Of a stretch of DNA of 5,552 nt, positions 1 to 5,552 are shown in pieces; position 1 is the first letter of the stretch, and every line of letters begins with the position of its first letter. This stretch comes from Cyclobacteriaceae bacterium (GTDB lineage: Bacteria > Bacteroidota > Bacteroidia > Cytophagales > Cyclobacteriaceae), in NCBI GenBank assembly GCA_013140395.1, contig JABFSY010000361.1, forward strand, positions 1 to 5,552, in the 5' to 3' direction. The notes under the pieces were generated by a model. The model had not been told where the DNA came from. It searched no databases and saw only the letters and a program-made list of their open reading frames with translations. The position numbers were made by a program, and so were the translations under genes.

Positions 1-655
1 GCAATAAGTACATTAAATGTTTTATTGACATTGACGCGCACGTCAAGCAATTCAGAATTGTCAAGCAAAAGGCCCGGAATGATTTTCGCGTGATCATTCG
101 ATAGTCGTAAAGCAGAACGGTTGGCTGGTTAGAGACGTAGCCTGCGAGTATAACCTGATTGGCGACTACATTGAAGTGAGTCAGGCGAATGTTGAGCTCC
201 GGTTCGTAGTTATGTTCCTCCGTTTCGCCAGCCTTGAAGTCGACTTTGATGATTTTCAATTTTCCCTGCTCCGTTTCACCCATTCGAAAGAGAAAATACA
301 ATATTTCGTCACGGTATTCATGCCCAATCAGATTGAATCTATTTTCAATAATCAATTCCTTCGTCCAGGTTTCCTGCAGGGCAGTATCCAATAGGACTAG
401 TTCCCATAAATTTTCTCCCCGTTGGTATTTTTGTTGATCGCGAATTAAGGCAATTCCAGTTTCGCCCATCGATACTACCGTGAAATCGTGATCACTGCTT
501 TTTTTCTTCTTTTCGAATCGTGCCGGTTGCGCCAGCTGGGCCACGGAGGTCAACTCGACTGCGAGAAAAAAAAGCAAAAACAATACGACAGCAGGCTGCG
601 CGATCGAAATACGAACAGATCGTTTGCGTGTGTCTTGATTTCTAATTGACTCCAT
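1..655 (-). CDS. Secreted protein of unknown function, partial at left edge, with probable frameshift
   Basis: I do not recognise a named family. The reading frame opens with ATG at 655 and is cut by the window edge after about 218 codons. Residues 1-40 look like a signal peptide: an Arg/Lys-rich start (residues 5-15), a hydrophobic core around 22-33 (VVLFLLFFLAV) and a likely cleavage region near SVAQ/LAQ (37-43). A basic KKKK patch (49-52) follows. The rest, from about residue 56, alternates short hydrophobic strands with charged turns, which suggests an exported all-beta (possibly propeller-like) domain; that is inference. The start lies 7 bp after the stop of the EVE gene on the same strand, so the two are probably co-transcribed. 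There is no clear Shine-Dalgarno. After about residue 186 the frame becomes Cys/Met-rich and implausible, while the neighbouring frame reads like a natural continuation, so a one-base frameshift near position 98 is likely (see separate entry). Confidence 0.75.
   Translation of the reverse strand, partial: MESIRNQDTRKRSVRISIAQPAVVLFLLFFLAVELTSVAQLAQPARFEKKKKSSDHDFTVVSMGETGIALIRDQQKYQRGENLWELVLLDTALQETWTKELIIENRFNLIGHEYRDEILYFLFRMGETEQGKLKIIKVDFKAGETEEHNYEPELNIRLTHFNVVANQVILAGYVSNQPTVLLYDYRMITRKSFRAFCLTILNCLTCASMSIKHLMYLL
93..103 (-). other. Probable one-base frameshift site in the left-edge gene
   Basis: Up to codon 186 (CGA, positions 98-100) the minus-strand gene reads sensibly, ending in VLLYDYR. 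In the same frame the remaining residues to the window edge are unlike a folded protein (several Cys and Met, ITRKSFRAFCLTILNC). Inserting one base here, for example a third A beside the AA at 97-98, gives a continuation containing KIIPGLLLDNSELLDVRVN and then NKTFNVLI, which is open to the window edge and has a natural soluble-protein composition. Upstream, the downstream frame is closed by TAA just before the Pro codon near 125, so the switch must lie between about 70 and 127. The cause may be real gene decay, a sequencing or assembly error, or slippage; the sequence alone cannot say which. Confidence 0.65.
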
Positions 656-662
656 ACCTGGG

Positions 663-1064
663 TTACTTTTCTGAAAGGGCTACTACCCAATCAAACTCCT
701 CCGGCTTAACGGGCTGAACGGAGAGTCGTGAATTGTTCACCAAAACCATTCTTTCCAGGCGCTTGTCTTTCTTAATGGTCGCCAATTCTACTGAATTTTT
801 CAGTTTCGTTTTCGGCTTTAGCTCTACGGCCACCCAATTAGGATCCTTGGGATCGGGAAATGATTCTTTGCTGATTTCGGCAATTCCTACAATCGCTTTG
901 CCTTCATTACTATAATAGAAAAGGGCCAAATCTCCTTTCTTCATGGCTTTTAAGTTGTTTCGCGCCTGGAAATTCCGCACTCCGTCCCAAGTGGTTTTTT
1001 TATCTTTGATCAGGTCTTCCCAAGAGTACACGTCCGGTTCTGACTTTACGAGCCAATAATTCAT
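663..1064 (-). CDS. EVE domain-containing protein (THYN1-like)
   Basis: A 133-residue stand-alone EVE-domain protein, the normal length for bacterial members. EVE belongs to the PUA/YTH/ASCH-like fold group, whose members bind nucleic acids, often with modified bases; the exact ligand of the bacterial single-domain form is not settled. Visible family motifs in order: YWLVKSEP (residues 3-10), WDGVRNFQARNNL (26-38), KKGDLALFYYSN (42-53), VGIAEI (59-64), FPDP (69-72), W77 followed by VAVELKP, and RLSVQPV (113-119). Together these are diagnostic. The protein has no signal peptide or membrane segment, so it should be cytoplasmic. The ATG at 1064 puts YWLVKSEP at the very N-terminus, as usual for the family. 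It is the first gene of a leftward pair with the secreted protein 7 bp downstream, and is divergent from the glycosyltransferase. Nothing nearby (methylase, restriction or CRISPR gene) suggests a defence role. Confidence 0.93.
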   Translation of the reverse strand: MNYWLVKSEPDVYSWEDLIKDKKTTWDGVRNFQARNNLKAMKKGDLALFYYSNEGKAIVGIAEISKESFPDPKDPNWVAVELKPKTKLKNSVELATIKKDKRLERMVLVNNSRLSVQPVKPEEFDWVVALSEK

Positions 1065-1146
1065 GGGTTTTCTATTTTTATTTTCTAAAGTAGCAAATTC
1101 GGTTGGTATTTTTCATCTCTAAAATCAAGCTTACCTTTACCCAGCA
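1065..1146. promoter_or_regulatory. Divergent intergenic region between EVE and GT9 genes
   Basis: This 82-bp AT-rich gap must hold the promoters for both directions. Rightward, TACCTTTA at 1132-1139 resembles the Bacteroidota -7 element TAnnTTTG (last base differs) and lies 7 bp before the GT9 ATG. The nearest upstream TTG (1103-1105) is 26 bp away, longer than the usual spacing of about 19-21, so the match is partial. Leftward, TACTTTAG (minus strand, 1092-1085) is a weak -7 candidate 20 bp before the EVE start, without a well-placed -33 element. I see no strong hairpin or direct repeat here. Confidence 0.4.
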
Positions 1147-2154
1147 ATGAAGATTTTGATCATTCGATTTTCGTCTATTGGAGATATTGTACTCACCACA
1201 CCCGTGGTGCGTGTATTGAAGACCCAACTGGACGACACTGAAATTCATTTTGTTACAAAGTTACAGTACAAAATGCTGGTAGAAAACAATCCTTACATCG
1301 ATAAGGTTTTTTATCTGGGAAAGGAATTAAATGATTTGGTAGACCAACTTAAGTTGGAAAAGTATGATTACGTCATAGACCTACACAATAACCTTCGCAC
1401 CCGAATTGTAAAATGGAAGCTAAACGTGAAGTCGTTTAGTTTTAGAAAACTGAATGTCGAAAAGTGGCTCTTAGTCAATTTTAAGATAAACAAACTTCCC
1501 GCTTTGCACATTGTAGATCGCTACCTGGAAACCGTTCAATCGTTCCAAGTTAAGAATGATGCGTTGGGGTTAGATTATTTTATTCCTGAAAGAGACGAAG
1601 TTCCTATGGAGTGGATTCCGGAAACACACCGGGAGGGTTATGTTGCCTATGCCATTGGCGCTCAGCATGTGACTAAGAAATTGCCGGTAAAGAGAATGAT
1701 CGAACTATGCGACAAAATAAATAAACCGGTTATTCTGCTTGGTGGCAAAGAAGATTTTCAAAACGGTGAAATTATTCGTGAGTTTTTTGAGCGTTCAACA
1801 AAAGGAGACGATTTCGAAAAAGGTTTACATGACTTAGGAAAAAAGACGGTCGTCTATAATGCGTGTGGATTATATAATCTCAACCAATCGGCCAGTTTGG
1901 TAAAACAAGCGCGGTACGTATTTGCCCATGATACCGGACTGATGCACATCGCGGCCGCATTCAAGAAAGAGATATTTAGCATTTGGGGTAGTACAATTCC
2001 CTCGTTTGGCATGTACCCTTATCGCACCAAGTTTACGGTGTTGGAAAATACCCGGCTGGATTGCCGACCGTGTTCAAAAATAGGCTTTGACAAATGCCCC
2101 AAGGGACATTTTAAGTGTATGAATGACATGGGATTCGATTTTTATTTGCCGTAA
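1147..2154 (+). CDS. Glycosyltransferase family 9 (heptosyltransferase-type) protein
   Basis: A 335-residue GT9 family protein of two Rossmann-like halves (GT-B fold), close to the usual length. GT9 enzymes such as WaaC and WaaF transfer heptose from ADP-heptose to the growing LPS core on the cytoplasmic face of the inner membrane; the sugar used here cannot be read from sequence. Evidence: N-terminal KILIIRFSSIGDIVLTTPV (2-20), the acceptor-side signature with the IGD loop; DLHNNLRTR (79-86); VILLGGKED (195-203) in the C-terminal half; HDTGLMHIAAA (261-271), the conserved nucleotide-sugar site motif; and WGST (280-283). The tail has four cysteines (306, 309, 317, 324) in a pattern C-x2-C-x7-C-x6-C, common in GT9 proteins. 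There is no signal peptide or membrane segment. The ATG at 1147 begins directly with the conserved strand, so the start is secure. A 52-bp gap separates it from comEC. Confidence 0.95.
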   Translation: MKILIIRFSSIGDIVLTTPVVRVLKTQLDDTEIHFVTKLQYKMLVENNPYIDKVFYLGKELNDLVDQLKLEKYDYVIDLHNNLRTRIVKWKLNVKSFSFRKLNVEKWLLVNFKINKLPALHIVDRYLETVQSFQVKNDALGLDYFIPERDEVPMEWIPETHREGYVAYAIGAQHVTKKLPVKRMIELCDKINKPVILLGGKEDFQNGEIIREFFERSTKGDDFEKGLHDLGKKTVVYNACGLYNLNQSASLVKQARYVFAHDTGLMHIAAAFKKEIFSIWGSTIPSFGMYPYRTKFTVLENTRLDCRPCSKIGFDKCPKGHFKCMNDMGFDFYLP

Positions 2155-2171
2155 CCACTCTACTCGTTTCG

Positions 2172-2203
2172 TTTGTAAACAGATTTAGCATCTAGTATCT
2201 TTC
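2172..2203 (+). promoter_or_regulatory. Candidate Bacteroidota housekeeping promoter for comEC
   Basis: TTTG at 2172-2175 and TATCTTTC at 2196-2203 are separated by 20 bp. This fits the known Bacteroidota primary-sigma consensus, TTTG then about 19-21 bp then TAnnTTTG, with only the last base of the -7 box differing. The -7 box ends 3 bp before the comEC ATG at 2207, so transcription would be expected to start at or within a few bases of that codon, giving a leaderless or nearly leaderless mRNA. It is a sequence match only; AT-rich DNA gives such matches by chance. Confidence 0.45.
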
Positions 2204-2206
2204 ATC

Positions 2207-4288
2207 ATGCTCAGATGGATTCCATATGCCATGGTTCGGATAGCTGCTTTTTTTGCAGCAGGTATCTTGGTCGCCATTTATTTTCCGGATGCTTTTAGTT
2301 TGCAGCACGTGGTAATCGTTTCCGCCTGTTTGGTCCTAACTTGTTTTCTTGTCGTCTTTTTTTTTAACAGGCGTAAAATAGGTTTAATATCTGGGCTGGT
2401 TGGTCTTCTTGCGGTCACATCATTAGGATATGTACATGTTTTGATTCGAACGGGTGATGTCAATCGGACTCTTTTCCAGTCAGTTGATGGGCCAACAAGT
2501 GCCTATTTGGCGATTGTTCGAAGTTCTCCTGAATCAAAAGCCAGAAGTTGGAAGATAGAGGTGGAGATTGTTGCCACAAAGAATACCTACTGGCAACCGG
2601 AAAAGGGTAGGGTGCTTCTTTATGTTTCAAAAGATATAGGTCAAGTACCCTGGAAATATGGTGATAAGCTCTTGATAAAAGGAAGTCCCCAAGCCCTCAA
2701 GCCACCAGCTAATCCCGGTGAATTTGATTTTAAAAGATTCCTCAGTTTCAAATCCATATACCACCAACAATTTGTTCGGCCAGCACAGATTCGTTGGGTG
2801 GCACCGGCAGATCGTAAGGGATTCATCTACTATTCGCATCAAGCCCGCGAATGGGCGCAACTTAAGATAAACCAATACGTAGCCGGAGAGCAACAACAGG
2901 CCATTGCGGCAGCACTAGTCTTGGGGGTAACAGATGGAATTGATACCGATTTGTTGAGCGCTTATGCTGCAAGTGGCGCCATGCATGTGTTGGCTGTTTC
3001 GGGATTGCACGTAGGCATCATCTATGGAATTCTTTTATTTCTTTTAAGGCCTCTGAATCGGTTTGCATGGAGCCGATGGACCGTGGCCGTAGTGAGCCTC
3101 GTATGCCTCTGGGTGTTCGCTTTTGTGACAGGTCTTTCGCCATCCGTTCTTCGCGCGGTAGTGATGTTTTCCTTTGTAGCGATCGCTCGCCCATTTGGCA
3201 AGCGGACGAATATCTATAATACACTGGCGGCTTCTGCTTTTGTGCTCCTGTTATACAATCCCTATTTGATTATGTCCGTTGGGTTTCAATTGTCTTACCT
3301 AGCGGTTTTAGGAATCGTTTATTTGCAAAGACCTATTTACAATTTGTGGGATGTAGAGAGTCGCATTGGCGACTGGGTTTGGCAAATTACGTGTGTGTCC
3401 ATTGCTGCTCAGGCAGCTACGTTTTCATTAGGTCTTTTGTACTTTCATCAATTCCCTGTTTATTTTTTGATTTCAAATTTGTTTGTTATTCCGCTTTCTA
3501 CGGCTGTGTTGGTGCTGGGAATTTTGGTGCTCGCGTTCAGTTTCATTTCTCCCTTTACCATTATGCTTGGCAAATTGCTCACCGGAATTATCTACCTATT
3601 GAATGAAACAGTTTTGATAACGGAGAAATTACCCTTCAGTCTCATCAGCGATATTCACATTACTACGTTGCAGTGTTGGTTATTAATGATCTTTCTACTT
3701 TGCCTAATTCTTATTTTTGAGTTTCGCAAAGTCCGATGGCTTTATGCATCAGTCATTTTTGCCATTCATTTTTCCTGTTTGCAGTGGAATCACTTTTTCG
3801 ATTCGATCAACAGGAGGCAGTTTATTGTTTATAGCGTGTCGGGTCATTATGCATTTGAATTTATAATGAATGGGCAATCGTACTTTATTGCAGATTCGGC
3901 ATTGTTACAAGACAACGACCGTCAGCGTTTTCATATTCGCCCCAATCGGCAGTTAAACGGGGTTGCCCGTGTAAGGGGAGTGGAATCACTCCCAGCGGCC
4001 AAATGGACAAAAAACATGTTGATTGTTGAATGGCAGGCGAAAACTATTGCGCACATCTCAAAAAAAGGCGACAACACGCCCCACCATTTTCAAGTGGACT
4101 ATTTGGTTGTAAGCAACAATTCATTTCCGCTTAATAAGAAATGGACAGGCTCAAAAAAAATCGGAAAATTGATTGTGGACGGAAGCAATTCACGAACTTA
4201 CATCACCAAGATGCGTAAGTTTGCGACAGCAGAAAATATCCCGTTTTATTCCCTACTTGATGAAGGAGCTTTTACGTTAACCAATTAG
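2207..4288 (+). CDS. comEC: ComEC/Rec2-family competence membrane protein
   Basis: A 693-residue polytopic membrane protein of the ComEC/Rec2 family, the inner-membrane channel that carries single-stranded DNA into the cytoplasm during natural transformation. The N-terminus has two or three membrane segments (about 10-27, 34-53, 58-79). A soluble DUF4131/OB-like region follows (about 90-200) and ends with the typical ANPGEFDFKRFLSFKSI (168-184). The Competence domain (about 236-505) contains the hallmark HVLAVSGLHVGIIYGIL (260-276), TGLSPSVLRAVVMF (308-321), NPYLIMSVGFQLSYLAVLGI (351-370) and FPVYFLISNLFVIPLS (416-431), with about eight more membrane segments. The last 160 residues (about 535-693) sit where many ComEC proteins have a metallo-beta-lactamase-like nuclease domain, but the HxHxDH zinc motif is absent. 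ATG 2207 (MLRWIPYAMVRIAAFF) was chosen because this N-terminus is typical of Bacteroidota homologues; ATG 2231 (codon 9) is the alternative. The crotonase gene starts 3 bp after the stop. Confidence 0.95.
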   Translation: MLRWIPYAMVRIAAFFAAGILVAIYFPDAFSLQHVVIVSACLVLTCFLVVFFFNRRKIGLISGLVGLLAVTSLGYVHVLIRTGDVNRTLFQSVDGPTSAYLAIVRSSPESKARSWKIEVEIVATKNTYWQPEKGRVLLYVSKDIGQVPWKYGDKLLIKGSPQALKPPANPGEFDFKRFLSFKSIYHQQFVRPAQIRWVAPADRKGFIYYSHQAREWAQLKINQYVAGEQQQAIAAALVLGVTDGIDTDLLSAYAASGAMHVLAVSGLHVGIIYGILLFLLRPLNRFAWSRWTVAVVSLVCLWVFAFVTGLSPSVLRAVVMFSFVAIARPFGKRTNIYNTLAASAFVLLLYNPYLIMSVGFQLSYLAVLGIVYLQRPIYNLWDVESRIGDWVWQITCVSIAAQAATFSLGLLYFHQFPVYFLISNLFVIPLSTAVLVLGILVLAFSFISPFTIMLGKLLTGIIYLLNETVLITEKLPFSLISDIHITTLQCWLLMIFLLCLILIFEFRKVRWLYASVIFAIHFSCLQWNHFFDSINRRQFIVYSVSGHYAFEFIMNGQSYFIADSALLQDNDRQRFHIRPNRQLNGVARVRGVESLPAAKWTKNMLIVEWQAKTIAHISKKGDNTPHHFQVDYLVVSNNSFPLNKKWTGSKKIGKLIVDGSNSRTYITKMRKFATAENIPFYSLLDEGAFTLTN
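2357..2365 (+). repeat. Nine-T homopolymer inside comEC
   Basis: A run of nine T encodes Phe51-Phe53 of ComEC, in the second predicted membrane segment. Gain or loss of one T would stop the protein early. It is the longest homopolymer I noticed in the window. Three Phe codons in a membrane segment are not unusual, so it may have no function. Confidence 0.6.
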
Positions 4289-4291
4289 AAT

Positions 4292-5065
4292 ATGAGTTTG
4301 GTAGTTTATAGTGTTCAGGATCGCGTAGGGTACATCACACTCAATCGCCCGGAGAAGAGAAATGCACTGAGTGGTGAAATGGTGACGGAGTTGAAAGCCG
4401 CATTTGCGAAAGCAGACGAAGATGAATCAGTGAAAGTGATTGTACTGAAAGCCAGCGGAGAAGCATTCTGTGCGGGGGCAGACCTTGCCTATCTCCAGCA
4501 ACTGCAAAAATTCTCATTGGAAGAAAACGTACAAGACTCCAATCATTTAAAGGATTTGTTCTTACAGATTTACCAATTAAAAAAAGTAGTCATTGCCCAA
4601 GTACAGGGGCATGCCTTGGCAGGAGGTTGCGGATTGGCTACCATTTGCGATTTTGTCTTTGCGATTCCGGAGGCGAAATTTGGATATACGGAAGTTAAAA
4701 TCGGGTTTATCCCAGCGTTGGTAAGTGTATTTTTGATTCGTAAGATTGGTGAGCAGAAAGCGAAACAACTGTTACTTAGCGGTGACCTCATAAAGGGAGA
4801 AGAAGCCATTCGAATGGGCTTAGTCAACTACCTTTATTCAAAAGAAGAGTTAGAAGCAAAGGTTGATTCGTTTGCTCAATTTTTAATCAAAAACAATTCC
4901 GGTCAGTCCATGGCACTGACTAAGCAGATGATAGGAGAGGTACAATCGATGCCTCTCTCAAAAGCACTCGCACATGCAGTTGAGCAGAATGCCCTGGCGC
5001 GCGGCTCGGCTGACTGCAAAAGAGGAATTGCCGCATTTTTGAACAAAGAAGAAATTGGTTGGTAA
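4292..5065 (+). CDS. Enoyl-CoA hydratase/isomerase family protein (crotonase fold)
   Basis: A 257-residue crotonase-superfamily enzyme of standard length, predicted cytoplasmic and acting on an acyl-CoA thioester. Family marks: GYITLNRPEKRNALS (13-27); the first oxyanion-hole segment EAFCAGADL (57-65); the second, QGHALAGGCGLATICDF (105-121); and KFGYTEVKIGFIPALVSVFL (129-148). Compared with rat mitochondrial enoyl-CoA hydratase, the position of catalytic Glu144 is Gly114 here, whereas the equivalent of Glu164 is kept as Glu134. The IPALVSVFLIRKIGE region resembles the LiuC-type methylglutaconyl-CoA hydratases of leucine breakdown, which I recall also lacking the first Glu; an enoyl-CoA isomerase is the main alternative. 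Substrate is therefore open. The ATG at 4292 is 3 bp after the comEC stop, so co-transcription and perhaps translational coupling with comEC are likely, although no functional link is evident. Confidence 0.93.
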   Translation: MSLVVYSVQDRVGYITLNRPEKRNALSGEMVTELKAAFAKADEDESVKVIVLKASGEAFCAGADLAYLQQLQKFSLEENVQDSNHLKDLFLQIYQLKKVVIAQVQGHALAGGCGLATICDFVFAIPEAKFGYTEVKIGFIPALVSVFLIRKIGEQKAKQLLLSGDLIKGEEAIRMGLVNYLYSKEELEAKVDSFAQFLIKNNSGQSMALTKQMIGEVQSMPLSKALAHAVEQNALARGSADCKRGIAAFLNKEEIGW

Positions 5066-5084
5066 ACTGTTATTTTAAATTGAA

Positions 5085-5096
5085 AAGCACGTGCTT
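5085..5096. repeat. Perfect 12-bp palindrome AAGCACGTGCTT
   Basis: It lies 20 bp after the crotonase stop and about 63 bp before the binding-protein ATG. The six-base arms have no spacer, so it suits a dimeric DNA-binding protein better than an RNA hairpin, and no T-run follows as in an intrinsic terminator. A role as operator for the downstream gene is a guess; one such palindrome can arise by chance. Confidence 0.4.
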
Positions 5097-5159
5097 ATTA
5101 CCCGGAACACAATTTTCTCAGTTTGATTCATTAATATCACACCACACAAACAAATAGTT

Positions 5160-5552
5160 ATGAAACTCAAGTTAATCACGATTGCATTTTTTGTAATTAG
5201 TTTCTCGGTAGAGGGGCAAAACTATACAGGGGACACCTGGGCACAAACAAAAGCCAAAGGTGAGGGAACCATCTCGCTGGCATATGTGCAAACGTTTGGC
5301 TTTGTATACAAAGACGGGGATAAATTGACGGGTGTTTGTGTTGACATCATGGATGACTTTGTCAAGTTTGTAAACGAGAAAAAGCAGGTCAAACTCACCG
5401 CTCAGTTTGTCGGTGATGGTACCGCATTCAAAGGCATGTACGACAAAGTAAGGGCGTCCACAGGGGGAGTTTTTGGTTTGGGAAATATTACAATCACCGA
5501 TGAACGCAAAAAGGAAGTAAAGTTCAGCCCACCTTTTATTACCAATCTGGCA
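5160..5552 (+). CDS. Periplasmic solute-binding protein (SBP_bac_3-like), partial at right edge
   Basis: The first 131 codons of a gene that runs off the window in frame. Residues 1-19 form a signal peptide: MKLK, a hydrophobic core (ITIAFFVISF, 6-15), then a likely cut near VEG/QN. There is no lipobox cysteine, so the product should be soluble in the periplasm. The mature part matches the N-terminal lobe of family 3 extracellular solute-binding proteins: LTGVCVDIMDDFVKFVN (56-72) corresponds to the usual G-x-x-x-D helix, and GLGNITITDERKKEVKFSPPF (residues 106-126) is the strongly recognisable T-x-x-R-x-x-x-V-x-F-S-x-P-(Y/F) signature. Members bind amino acids or similar small ligands for ABC importers or act as sensor or enzyme domains. 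The ligand and any transporter partner cannot be seen here. The 94-bp gap upstream suggests a separate transcription unit; TTTG at 5122-5125 is present, but I found no well-spaced TAnnTTTG. Confidence 0.88.
   Translation, partial: MKLKLITIAFFVISFSVEGQNYTGDTWAQTKAKGEGTISLAYVQTFGFVYKDGDKLTGVCVDIMDDFVKFVNEKKQVKLTAQFVGDGTAFKGMYDKVRASTGGVFGLGNITITDERKKEVKFSPPFITNLA

Noticed and set aside
176..437. Plus-strand open frames of 72 and 67 codons near the left edge
   Set aside because: They are antisense to the secreted-protein gene, which has a signal peptide and a better composition; neither frame shows domain-like features.
546..553. Eight-base homopolymer in the signal-peptide coding region as a phase-variation tract
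   Set aside because: The run is short and encodes Leu/Phe in a hydrophobic core, where T-rich codons are expected; the frame is intact here.
663..1064. EVE domain as part of a modified-DNA restriction or other defence system
   Set aside because: The protein is a single EVE domain with no fused nuclease and no neighbouring methylase, helicase or nuclease gene; this form is widespread outside defence islands.
2039..2121. Four-cysteine tail of the GT9 protein as a novel metal site
   Set aside because: A similar Cys-rich C-terminus is common among GT9 proteins, so it is a family trait rather than something specific to this gene; a metal-binding role is not shown by sequence.
2627..2896. Minus-strand open frames inside comEC (also 2278-2463, 3018-3224) and a plus-strand frame at 3346-3606
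   Set aside because: They lie wholly within a confidently assigned gene, have no recognisable motifs and show compositions typical of shadow frames.
4570..4827. Minus-strand open frames inside the crotonase gene
   Set aside because: They overlap the most conserved active-site coding region of a clear crotonase and have no promoter or family features.
5066..5159. Intrinsic terminator after the crotonase gene
   Set aside because: The only inverted repeat has no loop and is not followed by a T-run.

Overview
The window looks like an ordinary chromosomal segment of a member of the Bacteroidota, most likely Cytophagales-like. The basis is a ComEC of the Bacteroidota type, a family 9 glycosyltransferase with the Cys-rich tail common in that phylum, Bacteroidota-style promoter motifs (TTTG / TAnnTTTG) and a lack of obvious Shine-Dalgarno sequences. 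The phylum is inferred from protein character and promoter style; no database search was possible.

Layout. Two genes point left from a short divergent intergenic region (1065-1146): an EVE-domain protein (663-1064), then, after only 7 bp, a secreted protein of unknown function whose gene runs off the left edge (655 to 1). The latter appears to carry a one-base frameshift near position 98. Four genes point right: a GT9 (heptosyltransferase-type) glycosyltransferase (1147-2154), a ComEC/Rec2 membrane protein (2207-4288), a crotonase-fold enoyl-CoA hydratase/isomerase starting 3 bp after comEC (4292-5065), and the N-terminal part of a periplasmic solute-binding protein (5160 to the right edge). 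No stretch over 300 bp lacks a gene; the gaps are 7, 82, 52, 3 and 94 bp.

How the genes relate. The products serve unrelated roles: modified-base or nucleic-acid binding (EVE), cell-surface glycan synthesis (GT9), DNA uptake (ComEC), acyl-CoA metabolism (crotonase) and capture of small solutes (binding protein). comEC and the crotonase gene are packed tightly enough to be co-transcribed. A good promoter match lies immediately in front of the comEC ATG and may give a nearly leaderless transcript. The binding-protein gene follows a gap with a perfect 12-bp palindrome and may be a separate unit.

I found no mobile element, CRISPR array, RNA gene or convincing new multi-gene system. The points most worth checking are the frameshift in the left-edge gene, the missing metallo-beta-lactamase zinc motif in ComEC, the promoter sitting on the comEC start codon, and the loss of one of the two classical catalytic glutamates in the crotonase.
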